From NCBI GenBank assembly GCA_964590135.1, contig CAZPVX010000002.1, positions 62,001 to 126,000 on the forward strand: 64,000 nt of DNA, written 5' to 3'. This stretch comes from JBDHWI01 sp964590135 (GTDB lineage: Bacteria; Chloroflexota; Anaerolineae; J036; Brachytrichaceae). Positions 35,001 through 43,418 of the stretch are shown here, one piece after another. A program made the position numbers and the translations under genes. The notes under the pieces were generated by a model that worked only from the letters and a program-made list of their open reading frames with translations, did not search any database and had not been told where the DNA came from. The number at the start of each line of letters is the position of its first letter. Position 1 is the first letter of the stretch.

Positions 35001-38000
35001 CGCTGCGCCTGGCGGGTCCTCGCTCCACCCGGTAACCAACGTCGACACAACCGAAGGTTTCTGCAGTATCCAATCCGCAATTAACGATGCTGATACCCTC
35101 GCCGGCCACACCATCAGCGTAGCTGCCGGCATCTACAAGGAAAATGTCAACGTCACCAAAGTGCTGACCATCACTGGTGCTGGCAATGGCAATAACCCAG
35201 GCGCAGACACCATCGTGCAAGGGTCAGGCATCGGCAACGGGTTTACGCTGGTCAATGGCACCGGCGCAACCCAGCGCCAAGTGTTGCAGAACCTGCGAGT
35301 CACCGGCTTTCTCAATGGCGTCGCGCTCGGCAGCTACACCACGCTGGAGGGCGTTGCAGTCATCTCCAACACCCAGAACGGCTTGAATCTCAATCCGCTC
35401 ACCAACCTGCGCATCATCGATAGTTTCGTGGATGGCAACGGCTTGAGTGGCGGAACGGGGTTGCGTGTTGGCACTGCAGTCAATGTGAACGGGCTGACTG
35501 TGCTGAACTCAACCTTCAATGGCAATGGGATCGGCTGGTTCCTGGCTGCCGGCACGCCGGCGAATTCCTCTACTGTGCAAAACGTGGTCGTTCAAAACAC
35601 GACGTTCAACAACAACCTCTTGAAGGGCATCTATGCCGAGAAGCTGGAAGACGCGCTGTTCCAGGCAATCACCGTCACCAACAGCGGCATCAGCCCAACT
35701 TACGGATTCAACAACGGCATTGACATCAACCTGAAATACGGCGCTTATCAGAACATCTACATCTACGACTCATCGATCACCGGCTCAGGCGCGCAAGGCT
35801 CAGCGGTTGATCCGACCAATCCCGCCGCCGTTGCCATCAAGGCGCGCGATGACGGGAGCTACAGCAGCACGCCGGCAACGCTCGACAACGTGGTGATCTC
35901 GCGCACGGTCATCAGCGGCCCGGTCAATGGCATCCGCTTCGGCGAATTTGGCAAGACCAACGCCACGCCCACCCATGCGCGTGTGATCTACTCCAGCATC
36001 GATGGCAACGCTGCCTCATACGGGTTGATCAAGAACATCACTGCATCACTCGATGCCGGTTGCTCGTGGTGGCAGGACGTCACTGGCCCATCGTCAAGCG
36101 CCGGCCTGAATCCAGGCGGCTTGGGGCGCGCGCTCACCGGCACGAACACCAGCGGCCTCGACTTCAGCCCCTGGCTGCTCTCCAGCGACCTGAATGGCAA
36201 CTGCTCGCCGGCCACGCTGGTCGTTCAGAAGGTGGTCTCCGGTTCAGTGCCGCTGACAGACTGGCAATTCGCCGGCCCCACCGGCACCTTCACCTTGCCG
36301 GCCGCCGGCGGCAGCATCACGCTGACAGGTCTGGCGCCCTACGGCGCAGCGACGGTGACAGAAACAGCCAAGCCGGCTTACCTCGCAAGCGCTGCCTGCA
36401 GCGATGGCTCGACCGGCAGCAACGCAGTCAGCGTGCCGTTCACCAGCGGCATCACCGTAACCTGCACTTTCACCAATGCGTTCACGCTGCCCAACACGAC
36501 GATCACGAGTGGGCCAGCGCTGACCACCAACGCACCCTACGCCACCTTTGTGTTCACCGGCGCTGATCTCGGCGCAACAGGCTCCATCACATTCGAGTGC
36601 CAGTTGGATGGCGGCGGCTGGAGCGCCTGCGACAGCCCACAGGTCTATACCAGCCTCGCCAATGGCTCGCACACCTTCGCAGTGCGCGCTGTTGATGCGG
36701 TGGGCAACATCGAAGACACGCCGGCGACCTTCACCTGGCTGGTCGACCTCATCGCGCCAGTGACAACGATCACCGACGCGCCGGCATCCCCGACCAGCAA
36801 CTCGTCGGCCACGCTGGTCTTCACCGGCACTGACACCAGCGGCAGCGGGATCTCCCACTTCGAATACCGGCTGAATGGCAGCGCATGGCTCACCACCACC
36901 AGCACATCCGTCGCCTACACGGGCCTGAGCAATGGGAGCTACCAGTTCGACGTGCGCGCCGTGGATAACGTCGGCAACATCGATGTGACCTATGCAACCG
37001 CAATCTGGATCGTAGATTCCATCGCGCCTGACACGTCGATCACCAGCGCGCCGGCTCCGCTGGTGTTGACCTCGACGGCGACGCTGGTCTTCACCGGCAC
37101 CGATGGCGGCAGCGGCGTGGCTTACTTTGAATACACGCTGGATGGCGGAGCGACGCTCACCACCACCTTTACGACGCTCACCTTCACCGGCCTGAGCGAT
37201 GGTCCGCACATGTTTACGGTGGCAGCGGTGGACAACGTCGGCAACGTCGACGCGACGCCGGCAGCCACCGCGTGGACAGTGGACACGCTCGCGCCGGACA
37301 CGACCATCACGATCTCGCCGACCACGCCAACGAGCAGCACCGCTGCAATCATCGCCTTCACCGGCTCCGATAGCGGCAGCGGCGTGGCCTCATTCATGTG
37401 CAGTCTGGATGGCGCGCCAGCGACGACGTGCATCAACCCTGTCAACCTGGTGGGCTTGAGCGATGGCAGCCACACGTTCAGCGTGTTCGCCGTCGACAAT
37501 GTCGGCAACGCCGACCCAACACCGGCCAGTGCAGTCTGGTTGGTGGACGCCACCCCCCCCGACACATCGATCACCACATCGCCGGAGGCGCAAGCCAACA
37601 CCGCCTCAGCCACGTTCAGCTTCACCGGCAACGACGGCAGCGGCACGGGCGTCATCGATTTCGAGTGCAGGCTCGATGGCGGCGCGTGGGCAAGCTGCAC
37701 CTCACCGAAGAGCTATACCGGCCTGAGCGAAGGCGCGCATACCTTCGAGGTGCGCGCCCGTGACGCAGCGAACAATCTCGACCCAACGCCGGACAGTTTC
37801 ACCTGGTTGATCGATACGGTCGCGCCTGACTCGCTTATCACGATTGCGCCGGCGGCCTTGATCTCATCGACTTCAGCCAGTGTGACTTTCACAGCAACTG
37901 ATGGCGCTGGCAGCGGCCTTGCATCATTCGAATGTCAGTTGGATGGCGGCGGCTTCAGCGCATGCGTCAGTCCAGCCACGCTGAGCAGTCTGACCGACGG

Positions 38001-40005
38001 TCTGCACCTGTTCGACGTGCGCGCCATCGACAACGTGGGCAACGTTGAGACGTCGCCAGCCAGTGCTGCCTTTACCGTGGATGCGACACCGCCAACCACC
38101 ACGATCGACATCGCCCCACCGGCCATCGACAGCGCCAACGCCAGCTTCAGCTTCAGTGGCGGAGATGGCACGGGCAGCGGCGTGGCTGGCTTCGAGTGCA
38201 ATCTGGACGGCGGCGGATGGGCAGCCTGCTCGTCGCCGGCAGCCTACAATGGCCTCAGCACTGGCAACCACACCTTCGCGGTGCGCGCGATCGACAATGC
38301 CGGCAACGCAGATGCCTCACCGGCCAGCCACGCCTGGATGGTGGATGGTGACCTGCCCAACACATCGATCGATGCAGCTCCGCCGGCAGCGACGACCGAC
38401 ATCAACGCGACGATCGTCTTCACCGGCGCCGACGCAACTACGCCGGCCGGCTTGCTCGTCTTCGAATGCAGCTTCGATGGCGGCGCGTGGGCAACTTGCA
38501 CCAGCCCGTTCACGCAGAGCGGTTTGGCGCAAGGCATGCACACCTTCACAGTGCGCGCCATCGATGAGGGCAACAACGTCGATCCATCGCCGGCCACTGC
38601 GGTCTGGCTGGTGGACACCGACGCGCCAGACACGACGATCACATCGGCTCCGCCGGCCATCACCAGCAGCAACAGCGCCGTGTTGACTTTCGTCGGCACA
38701 GACGCGCTGGTGCCGGCCAGCAGCCTGACCTTCGAATGCAGCGTGGATGGCGGCGCATGGGCGACCTGCACGTCGCCACAGGCGCTGGTCGGATTGAGCA
38801 ACAGCAACCACACCTTCGCAGTGCGGGCAAAGGACACTGCCGGCAACGTCGATCCGACGCCGGCCGGCGCCACCTGGCTGGTGGATGCGACCGCGCCAGA
38901 CACGCTCATTCTGTCGCAGCCGGACAACCCAACGAACCAGGCCAGCGCGTCATTCACACTCAGCAGCACAGGCAGCCTGAGCGCAGTGACGTATGAATGC
39001 CGGCTGGATGGCGGCGCATGGGCTGCATGCAACACGCCACATGCTGTCACCCTCTTGAGCGATGGCTCGCACACCTTTGAGGCGCGCGCAACCAGCGCCG
39101 CCGGCCTAGCTGACGCAACGCCGGCGACCTTCACCTGGCTGGTGGACGCAACTGCGCCAGACACCACGATCACGACGCAGCCGCCGGCGGTGTCGGGCAG
39201 CAACATCGCATTCAGTTTCAGCGGCGATGACGGCAGCGGCAGCGGCGTAGCCTCATTCGCATGCAGGCTTGACGCCGGCGTGTGGATGGCTTGCACGTCA
39301 CCGCAGGCCTACGGCGGATTGAGCAATGGCAATCACACCTTCGCGGTGCGCGCCATCGACAATGCCGGCAATGTAGACCCGTCGCCAGCCAGCGTCTCAT
39401 GGACAGTCAACAGCACAATGCCCGAAACGCTGCTGCTGAGCGCACCGCCGGCGGTGACGCAAAACACCAGCGCCAGTTTCACCTTCATCGGCGTCGACGA
39501 CATTGCGCCATCCAGCGCGATCACCTTCGAATGCCAGTTGGACGGCGGCGCATGGGCCGCATGCGCCTCGCCAAAGAGCTACACCGGGCTTGGCGATGGC
39601 AGCCACACCTTCGCGGTGCGTGCCATCGATAACGGCGGCAACATCGACCCGACGCCGGCCAGCCACACCTGGACTGTGGATACCGTCGCGCCGGATACGA
39701 CGATCACATCTGGTCCGCCCAGTGTGACGTTTGACACGTCGGCCACGCTGGAATTCACCGGCACGGATGCGCTGAGCGCTGCAGCCAACTTGACATTCGA
39801 ATGCCGGCTGAACGGCAGCGCATGGAGCGCATGCAGCAGCCCGAAGGTGCTGACCGCGCTGTTAACGGGCACGCAGGTGTTCGATGTGCGCGCTATCGAC
39901 CAGGCCGGCAACGTAGACGCGACGCCAGCCCGCCACACCTGGGAAGTGCAGACGACAGTTATTGTGTTGAATCGGCGGCTGCATCTGCCGATCATCATCA
40001 AGTAG
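32023..40005 (+). CDS. Giant secreted repeat protein: beta-helix plus 13 Ig-like repeats
   Basis: 2660 residues. ATG 32023 (after GGGGGT) gives a signal peptide, MIRIRTIVTASILICASSLL, cleaved near SPASA. An N-terminal beta domain is followed by a SpaA/prealbumin-like module (ITVQKTVSGLTPATAWQFTG), then two pectin-lyase-like right-handed beta-helix regions, each opened by FCSIQ(A/S)AI(D/N)D. A second SpaA-like module (LVVQKVVSGSVPLTDWQFAG) precedes 13 tandem repeats of 86-90 residues with consensus TTITSAPP...FTGTD...FEC.LDGG.W..C.SP...GLSDGSHTFAVRAIDNAGN.DPTPA..TW.VD. The C-terminus is LNRRLHLPIIIK. Most likely a cell-surface adhesin or stalk. Repeats 2 and 3 lack the conserved Cys pair. Confidence 0.9.
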   Translation: MIRIRTIVTASILICASSLLNSPASAAPSALPHIAPTASIIVSPGSQAGASLLGAFKLQSFGSHANSLTADDLFLGITSSDATPFKNRVNFYNNDSTPSAGVKSGDCDGNWDTNGSNSLVMEYQPAVSDRLIITLSNTAVVSNINCSLVFNDFTTVISAQKGLAASQLVPLMNYIEVTIKRSSNGYTSTLSNLTLNDTSPLGTFNPSGITSKTSNITGFHLGDGFKLSGTLDLSGAFGSCANSCEVEVSFGTLPTQITVQKTVSGLTPATAWQFTGPKGNFTLPAAGGSTVITPLGSATYSITETARPGFVASTSCTNGASGGNSVSLTPDAGAAITCTFSNTFTPSYTTITVTPAITQGWASFAEPTLGIATLIPLDIQSPPPAPALGIANAALVLTDTSVGKLYGASILTGTKLSNLLVLTYSTFLSPGGQVPSIQLGWDDDSTDLNTGWRGRLVFVPSGTTTGAWQTWNALSDSAGTWFTTYPSLLDTSCDLGGSGCTWSQILTKFPNATVHDGYYAPPAPPNMPIGFIGVKAGSGGTGLSYFDGLTVAADQNVITYDFEPECNPYRVFNVNSGKAFCSIQAAIDDSATVAGHTISATTGAYSEILTITKGITLTGAPGATIMPPYDISTFASARRGALIWVDANDVTIRDLTIDGDNPFISGGFPTPGGKMNAARAIYIRQQDGQQCRDGLQVENNVIRNVARGVNLYCGANHVIQNNQIFDLGIGANDGNYGYGVLLQETANGIVANNTVTNVASAGVFLQNSYTSQPVTFTNNVITNAGIALGVNLIYGNGSAVVQNNSVYSASLGMQVTSIQFGAATIQNNTFTLTQPSDVGMIVWNVYPGTTQILNNTIEGGDIGVQLTDDESTFGLSSLIANTLVLQDNSIRNANIGVQVYAATLDRGAVLTATGNNIGNNLTAGMQITGSGVATVTASSNNLTGNGIGISNTTSNAVNATLNWWNAANGPGPIAGGLGDGVSANVTYCPWLNAAAPGGSSLHPVTNVDTTEGFCSIQSAINDADTLAGHTISVAAGIYKENVNVTKVLTITGAGNGNNPGADTIVQGSGIGNGFTLVNGTGATQRQVLQNLRVTGFLNGVALGSYTTLEGVAVISNTQNGLNLNPLTNLRIIDSFVDGNGLSGGTGLRVGTAVNVNGLTVLNSTFNGNGIGWFLAAGTPANSSTVQNVVVQNTTFNNNLLKGIYAEKLEDALFQAITVTNSGISPTYGFNNGIDINLKYGAYQNIYIYDSSITGSGAQGSAVDPTNPAAVAIKARDDGSYSSTPATLDNVVISRTVISGPVNGIRFGEFGKTNATPTHARVIYSSIDGNAASYGLIKNITASLDAGCSWWQDVTGPSSSAGLNPGGLGRALTGTNTSGLDFSPWLLSSDLNGNCSPATLVVQKVVSGSVPLTDWQFAGPTGTFTLPAAGGSITLTGLAPYGAATVTETAKPAYLASAACSDGSTGSNAVSVPFTSGITVTCTFTNAFTLPNTTITSGPALTTNAPYATFVFTGADLGATGSITFECQLDGGGWSACDSPQVYTSLANGSHTFAVRAVDAVGNIEDTPATFTWLVDLIAPVTTITDAPASPTSNSSATLVFTGTDTSGSGISHFEYRLNGSAWLTTTSTSVAYTGLSNGSYQFDVRAVDNVGNIDVTYATAIWIVDSIAPDTSITSAPAPLVLTSTATLVFTGTDGGSGVAYFEYTLDGGATLTTTFTTLTFTGLSDGPHMFTVAAVDNVGNVDATPAATAWTVDTLAPDTTITISPTTPTSSTAAIIAFTGSDSGSGVASFMCSLDGAPATTCINPVNLVGLSDGSHTFSVFAVDNVGNADPTPASAVWLVDATPPDTSITTSPEAQANTASATFSFTGNDGSGTGVIDFECRLDGGAWASCTSPKSYTGLSEGAHTFEVRARDAANNLDPTPDSFTWLIDTVAPDSLITIAPAALISSTSASVTFTATDGAGSGLASFECQLDGGGFSACVSPATLSSLTDGLHLFDVRAIDNVGNVETSPASAAFTVDATPPTTTIDIAPPAIDSANASFSFSGGDGTGSGVAGFECNLDGGGWAACSSPAAYNGLSTGNHTFAVRAIDNAGNADASPASHAWMVDGDLPNTSIDAAPPAATTDINATIVFTGADATTPAGLLVFECSFDGGAWATCTSPFTQSGLAQGMHTFTVRAIDEGNNVDPSPATAVWLVDTDAPDTTITSAPPAITSSNSAVLTFVGTDALVPASSLTFECSVDGGAWATCTSPQALVGLSNSNHTFAVRAKDTAGNVDPTPAGATWLVDATAPDTLILSQPDNPTNQASASFTLSSTGSLSAVTYECRLDGGAWAACNTPHAVTLLSDGSHTFEARATSAAGLADATPATFTWLVDATAPDTTITTQPPAVSGSNIAFSFSGDDGSGSGVASFACRLDAGVWMACTSPQAYGGLSNGNHTFAVRAIDNAGNVDPSPASVSWTVNSTMPETLLLSAPPAVTQNTSASFTFIGVDDIAPSSAITFECQLDGGAWAACASPKSYTGLGDGSHTFAVRAIDNGGNIDPTPASHTWTVDTVAPDTTITSGPPSVTFDTSATLEFTGTDALSAAANLTFECRLNGSAWSACSSPKVLTALLTGTQVFDVRAIDQAGNVDATPARHTWEVQTTVIVLNRRLHLPIIIK
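36495..39957 (+). repeat. 13 tandem about 266-bp coding repeats (Ig-like)
   Basis: Thirteen degenerate direct repeats of 258-270 bp inside the giant gene, in frame throughout. Each encodes one Ig-like module opening with (T/S)(T/S/L)I and closing with W.VD..AP. They are diverged, not identical, so the array is old rather than a recent expansion. Confidence 0.9.
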
Positions 40006-40026
40006 ACGTCTTCGCGCAACCGACCG

Positions 40027-40067
40027 AAAGAGAGGCTGATGCGAATCCATCACATCGGCCTCTCTTT
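40027..40067 (+). terminator. Terminator after the giant gene
   Basis: A 15-bp stem with one G-T pair (40027-40041 with 40053-40067) and 11-nt loop, directly after the giant gene and 7 bp before the convergent Fe-ADH stop. The arms begin AAA and end TTT, so it can serve both strands. Confidence 0.85.
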
Positions 40068-40073
40068 CTTCGC

Positions 40074-41279
40074 TCACAGCGCATCGTGCAAAATACCTTC
40101 GAGCGCCAGCGCGGTAAGTGGGCGAGCGCTTGATCGATTCAGCCGCTGGTAGGTGGCCGCCTGCTCCGCCATCTGTTTCAGATGCGACGCGTCCACACCG
40201 ATCTCACTCAGTCGCATGGGCAGACCGATGTCCTGCTTGAGCGACTGAATCGCCTCAATGGCAAGTGCTGCGGCGTCGGCATCGCGCATGCCATCGACAT
40301 CCTCACCCAACCAGGCTGCCACGTTTGCCAATTCCCCGGCCACCGCCGGCAGCAAAAAGCGGCACACATAGGGCAACAGCAGGCCAGTGCCCAGGCCGTG
40401 CGGCGTGTGCGTGACTGCGCCAACCGGGTATTGCAGCGAGTGCGCTGCGCCGAGGCCGGCGCTGTTGAACGCCATGCCGGCCAGCAGCGCAGCCAGATGC
40501 ATCGCCTCGCGCGCCTGCACATTCATCGGCTGATACACCGCCAGCCGCAGGTTTGCCCCGATCAGGCGAATGGCCTTTTCGGCCAGCGCATCGGCAGCGG
40601 GGTTCTTGCCGGTGAATTGCAATCGCAGATGGGGGTCGACGTTCAGCGCTGCATGGTCGATGGCGAGATAGGATTCCACTGCGTGCGTCAGCGCATCCAT
40701 GCCGCTCTCAGCAGTCACCTTCGGCGGGCAAGTGAGCGTGAGCAGCGGATCGACGATGGCAAGCGCCGGCCGCACAAACGAGCTGGCAACGGCAAGCTTG
40801 AGCCGCTTCGCCTCATCCTCGATCACAGCAACGGCAGTGACCTCAGAGCCAGTGCCGGCCGTGGTTGGCACAGCGATGAGCGGCGTGACGGCAGCCGGCA
40901 CTTTGTTCTCACCGATGTAGTCCACTGCGCCGCCGCCATGCGTGTAGACCGCCGCAGTCGCCTTCGCCACATCCATGTTGCTGCCGCCACCGAGGCCGAC
41001 GATGACATCGGGCTTGAAGGCGCGTGCGGACTCGGCGGCGGCATTTACCGTGCGCGTGCCAGGTTCCGGTGCGCCACCATCGAACACCTCAACCGCAAGC
41101 TGCGCTTGATCGAGACTGGCATAGATGAGATCGACGAGGCCGGCCTTGACCATGTTCGGGTCGGTTACGATGAGCGCGCGATGGAGATTGCGAAAGCACG
41201 CCTCTGCACCGATCTGCTGCGCGGCATTCTGACCAAAGAGGATCTCGCCGGCAGTGCTGAATCGCCATGTGCTTGGCAT
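40074..41279 (-). CDS. Iron-containing (group III) alcohol dehydrogenase
   Basis: 401 residues from ATG 41279, preceded by AGGAG six bases upstream. Nucleotide loop VGLGGGSNMDVAKA, then PTTAGTGSEVTAVAV, DALTHAVESYLAIDHAAL and HSLQYPVGAVTHTPHG with the metal His residues are all characteristic of the Fe-ADH family. The enzyme reduces aldehydes or ketones, or oxidises alcohols, in the cytoplasm. It faces the sugar-acid dehydratase across a 90-bp divergent spacer, so both probably belong to one catabolic regulon. Confidence 0.9.
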   Translation of the reverse strand: MPSTWRFSTAGEILFGQNAAQQIGAEACFRNLHRALIVTDPNMVKAGLVDLIYASLDQAQLAVEVFDGGAPEPGTRTVNAAAESARAFKPDVIVGLGGGSNMDVAKATAAVYTHGGGAVDYIGENKVPAAVTPLIAVPTTAGTGSEVTAVAVIEDEAKRLKLAVASSFVRPALAIVDPLLTLTCPPKVTAESGMDALTHAVESYLAIDHAALNVDPHLRLQFTGKNPAADALAEKAIRLIGANLRLAVYQPMNVQAREAMHLAALLAGMAFNSAGLGAAHSLQYPVGAVTHTPHGLGTGLLLPYVCRFLLPAVAGELANVAAWLGEDVDGMRDADAAALAIEAIQSLKQDIGLPMRLSEIGVDASHLKQMAEQAATYQRLNRSSARPLTALALEGILHDAL

Positions 41280-41369
41280 GTGTTGCTCCTGTTTACAAGT
41301 GGTTTTGAAATGTTGGCTGAATGGGCGAGATTTGGCAAATTGCGCCAACTGGCCTTAAATTCGCGCAGC

Positions 41370-42548
41370 ATGAAGATCACCGCCATCAAAACCTGCACCG
41401 TGAATGCGCAGATGCGCAACTGGGTATTCGTGAAGGTCGAGACCGATGTCGCCGGCCTCTACGGCTGGGGTGAAGCCTCGCTCGAATGGAAGACGCGCGC
41501 CGTCGCCGGCGCAGTCGAAGACTTTGCGCCGATGCTGATCGGTCAGGATCCCACGCGCATCGAGTTCCTGTATCAGATGATGTATCGCCAGAGTTTCTGG
41601 CGCGTCGGCGTGATCGGCCTGAGCGCGATCAGCGGCATCGAGCAGGCGCTGTGGGACATCCTCGGCAAGTCGCTGGGCAAGCCGGTGTATCAGTTGCTGG
41701 GCGGCGCGGTGCGCGACAAAGTGCGCATGTACACGCACCTCGGCGGCGGTGACATGAAGGCGGTGTATGAAACGCAGCACAGCGCCGATCCCAAGCCATT
41801 TGTCGATCTGGCGCTGCAAGTGGTGGCGCGCGGTTACAACGCGGTGAAGGTGCTGATCACGCCGCCGACGGAGTCGCTGAATAGCATTGCGGCCTACCGT
41901 TACGCCGAGACGATGATGGCTGCGTTGCGCGAGGCAGTCGGCGATGACGTGGACATCATGGTGGATTGTCATGGCCGGCACAGCGTCGCCAACGCCATCG
42001 AATTCTGCCGCGTGCTGGCGCCTTATCACCCGTATTTCATCGAGGAGCCGGTGCCGCCAGAAAACGTCGATGCGATGGTGGAAGTGCGCAGGGCGTCGCC
42101 AGTTCCCATCGCCACCGGCGAGCGCCGCATCACCCGCTTCGAGTTCCGCGAGCTGTTCGAGAAGCAGGCGTGCCAAGTGATCCAGCCCGACTTGTGCCAT
42201 TGCGGCGGCCTGTGGGAGGCAAAGAAGATCGCGGCGATGGCCGAGACGTACTACATGGGCGTCGCGCCGCACAATCCGTTGGGGCCGGTGGCAAACGCGG
42301 CCGCGTTGCACTTCGCGCTCAGCACGCCAAACTTCCTGATCCAGGAGGACATGCTGACTGACGTGCCGTGGCGCTGGGATGTGGTGCAGCATTCATTACA
42401 GACAGAGAACGGTTACTGGTTGATGACGGATGCGCCAGGCCTTGGCATTGAAGTGAATGAAGAGGCGGCCAAGAAACATCCCTTCCAGCAGGAAGTCATT
42501 CACGCGCTGACCGTGCGCGCGCACGATGGCGCGATTCTCGATTGGTGA
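41370..42548 (+). CDS. Enolase-superfamily dehydratase, galactonate dehydratase-like
   Basis: 392 residues. Mandelate racemase/muconate lactonizing fold: capping domain KITAIKTCTVNAQMRNWVFV and GWGEASLEWK, barrel with metal ligands in VDCHGRHS, FIEEPVPPEN and ATGERR. APHNPLGPVANAAALHFA carries the His typical of D-galactonate dehydratase-like members. It would remove water from a sugar acid to give a 2-keto-3-deoxy acid. ATG 41370 is the first Met that fits the family start. An SDR gene follows 51 bp downstream. Confidence 0.87.
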   Translation: MKITAIKTCTVNAQMRNWVFVKVETDVAGLYGWGEASLEWKTRAVAGAVEDFAPMLIGQDPTRIEFLYQMMYRQSFWRVGVIGLSAISGIEQALWDILGKSLGKPVYQLLGGAVRDKVRMYTHLGGGDMKAVYETQHSADPKPFVDLALQVVARGYNAVKVLITPPTESLNSIAAYRYAETMMAALREAVGDDVDIMVDCHGRHSVANAIEFCRVLAPYHPYFIEEPVPPENVDAMVEVRRASPVPIATGERRITRFEFRELFEKQACQVIQPDLCHCGGLWEAKKIAAMAETYYMGVAPHNPLGPVANAAALHFALSTPNFLIQEDMLTDVPWRWDVVQHSLQTENGYWLMTDAPGLGIEVNEEAAKKHPFQQEVIHALTVRAHDGAILDW

Positions 42549-42599
42549 CGCACGCAGGGATTGGAGCGCCCAGCCCGCTGCGACCCCCTTCCCAAGGAT

Positions 42600-43376
42600 A
42601 TGCGATACACAAACAAAGTAGCTCTGGTGACCGGTGGCGCAAAAGGCATCGGCGAGGCGGCAGTGAAGGCGTTCAGTGCAGAGGGCGCAGCAGTGGTGAT
42701 CGCCGACATCGACGAGGCCGCCGGCCTCGCGCTCGCTCGAACGCTGCCCAAAGCGACCTTCGTCAAGACCGACGTGACAAAGATGAGCGATGCTCAGCGC
42801 GCCGTGCAGACTGCGATTGATACCTATGGCGGTCTCGACGCGCTGTTCAGCAACGCCGGCATCCAGACCTATGGCCGCATTGAGGACACGACCGAAGACG
42901 ACTATGAGCGCGGCATGGGCGTGAACTTCAAGGGGCATGTGTGGATGTGCAAATTCGCAGTGCCGGCGTTGCGCGCGCGCGGCAGCGGGGCCATCGTCTG
43001 CACGTCCAGCGTGCAGGCACTCGCCACGCAGCAGACCGTCGCCATCTACGCCGCCAGCAAGGCCGCCACGCTCACGCTGGTCAAGGCCATCTCGATGGAT
43101 CACGCGCATGAGGGCATCCGCATCAACGCCGTGCTGCCCGGCAGCGTGGACACCCCGCTGCTGCGCGGTGCGGCAGAATCCTTCAACCCGGGTCATGCCG
43201 ACGAGGTGATTGCGACGTGGGGCAAGACGCATCCGATTGGCCGCGTGATCCGGCCCGAAGAGGTGGCGAAGCTGGTGCTGTTTTTGTGCAGCGCCGACGC
43301 CAGCGCCATGACCGGCGCAGCCTATCTGGTCGATGGCGGCTTGATGGCGAAGATCCCGGTCGTGTTGCCAGATTAA
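42600..43376 (+). CDS. SDR-family oxidoreductase
   Basis: 258 residues. Classical short-chain dehydrogenase: VTGGAKGIGEAAVKAF (cofactor loop), ADIDEA (acidic residue favouring NAD), FSNAGIQTYG, SSVQALATQ (catalytic Ser), YAASKAATLTLVKAI (Tyr and Lys) and LVDGGLMAKIP at the end. ATG 42600 follows AAGGAT. With the dehydratase upstream it is probably a sugar or sugar-acid dehydrogenase, which is an inference from position. Confidence 0.88.
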   Translation: MRYTNKVALVTGGAKGIGEAAVKAFSAEGAAVVIADIDEAAGLALARTLPKATFVKTDVTKMSDAQRAVQTAIDTYGGLDALFSNAGIQTYGRIEDTTEDDYERGMGVNFKGHVWMCKFAVPALRARGSGAIVCTSSVQALATQQTVAIYAASKAATLTLVKAISMDHAHEGIRINAVLPGSVDTPLLRGAAESFNPGHADEVIATWGKTHPIGRVIRPEEVAKLVLFLCSADASAMTGAAYLVDGGLMAKIPVVLPD

Positions 43377-43418
43377 AGTAAAGCTGTGGCTGTGGCGCTT
43401 TTCGATTGAGGCTGATTT

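Noticed and set aside
36495..39957. Regular repeats that could be mistaken for a CRISPR array
   Set aside because: Units are about 266 bp, in frame and protein-coding, with diverged sequence; no short identical repeats or spacers.
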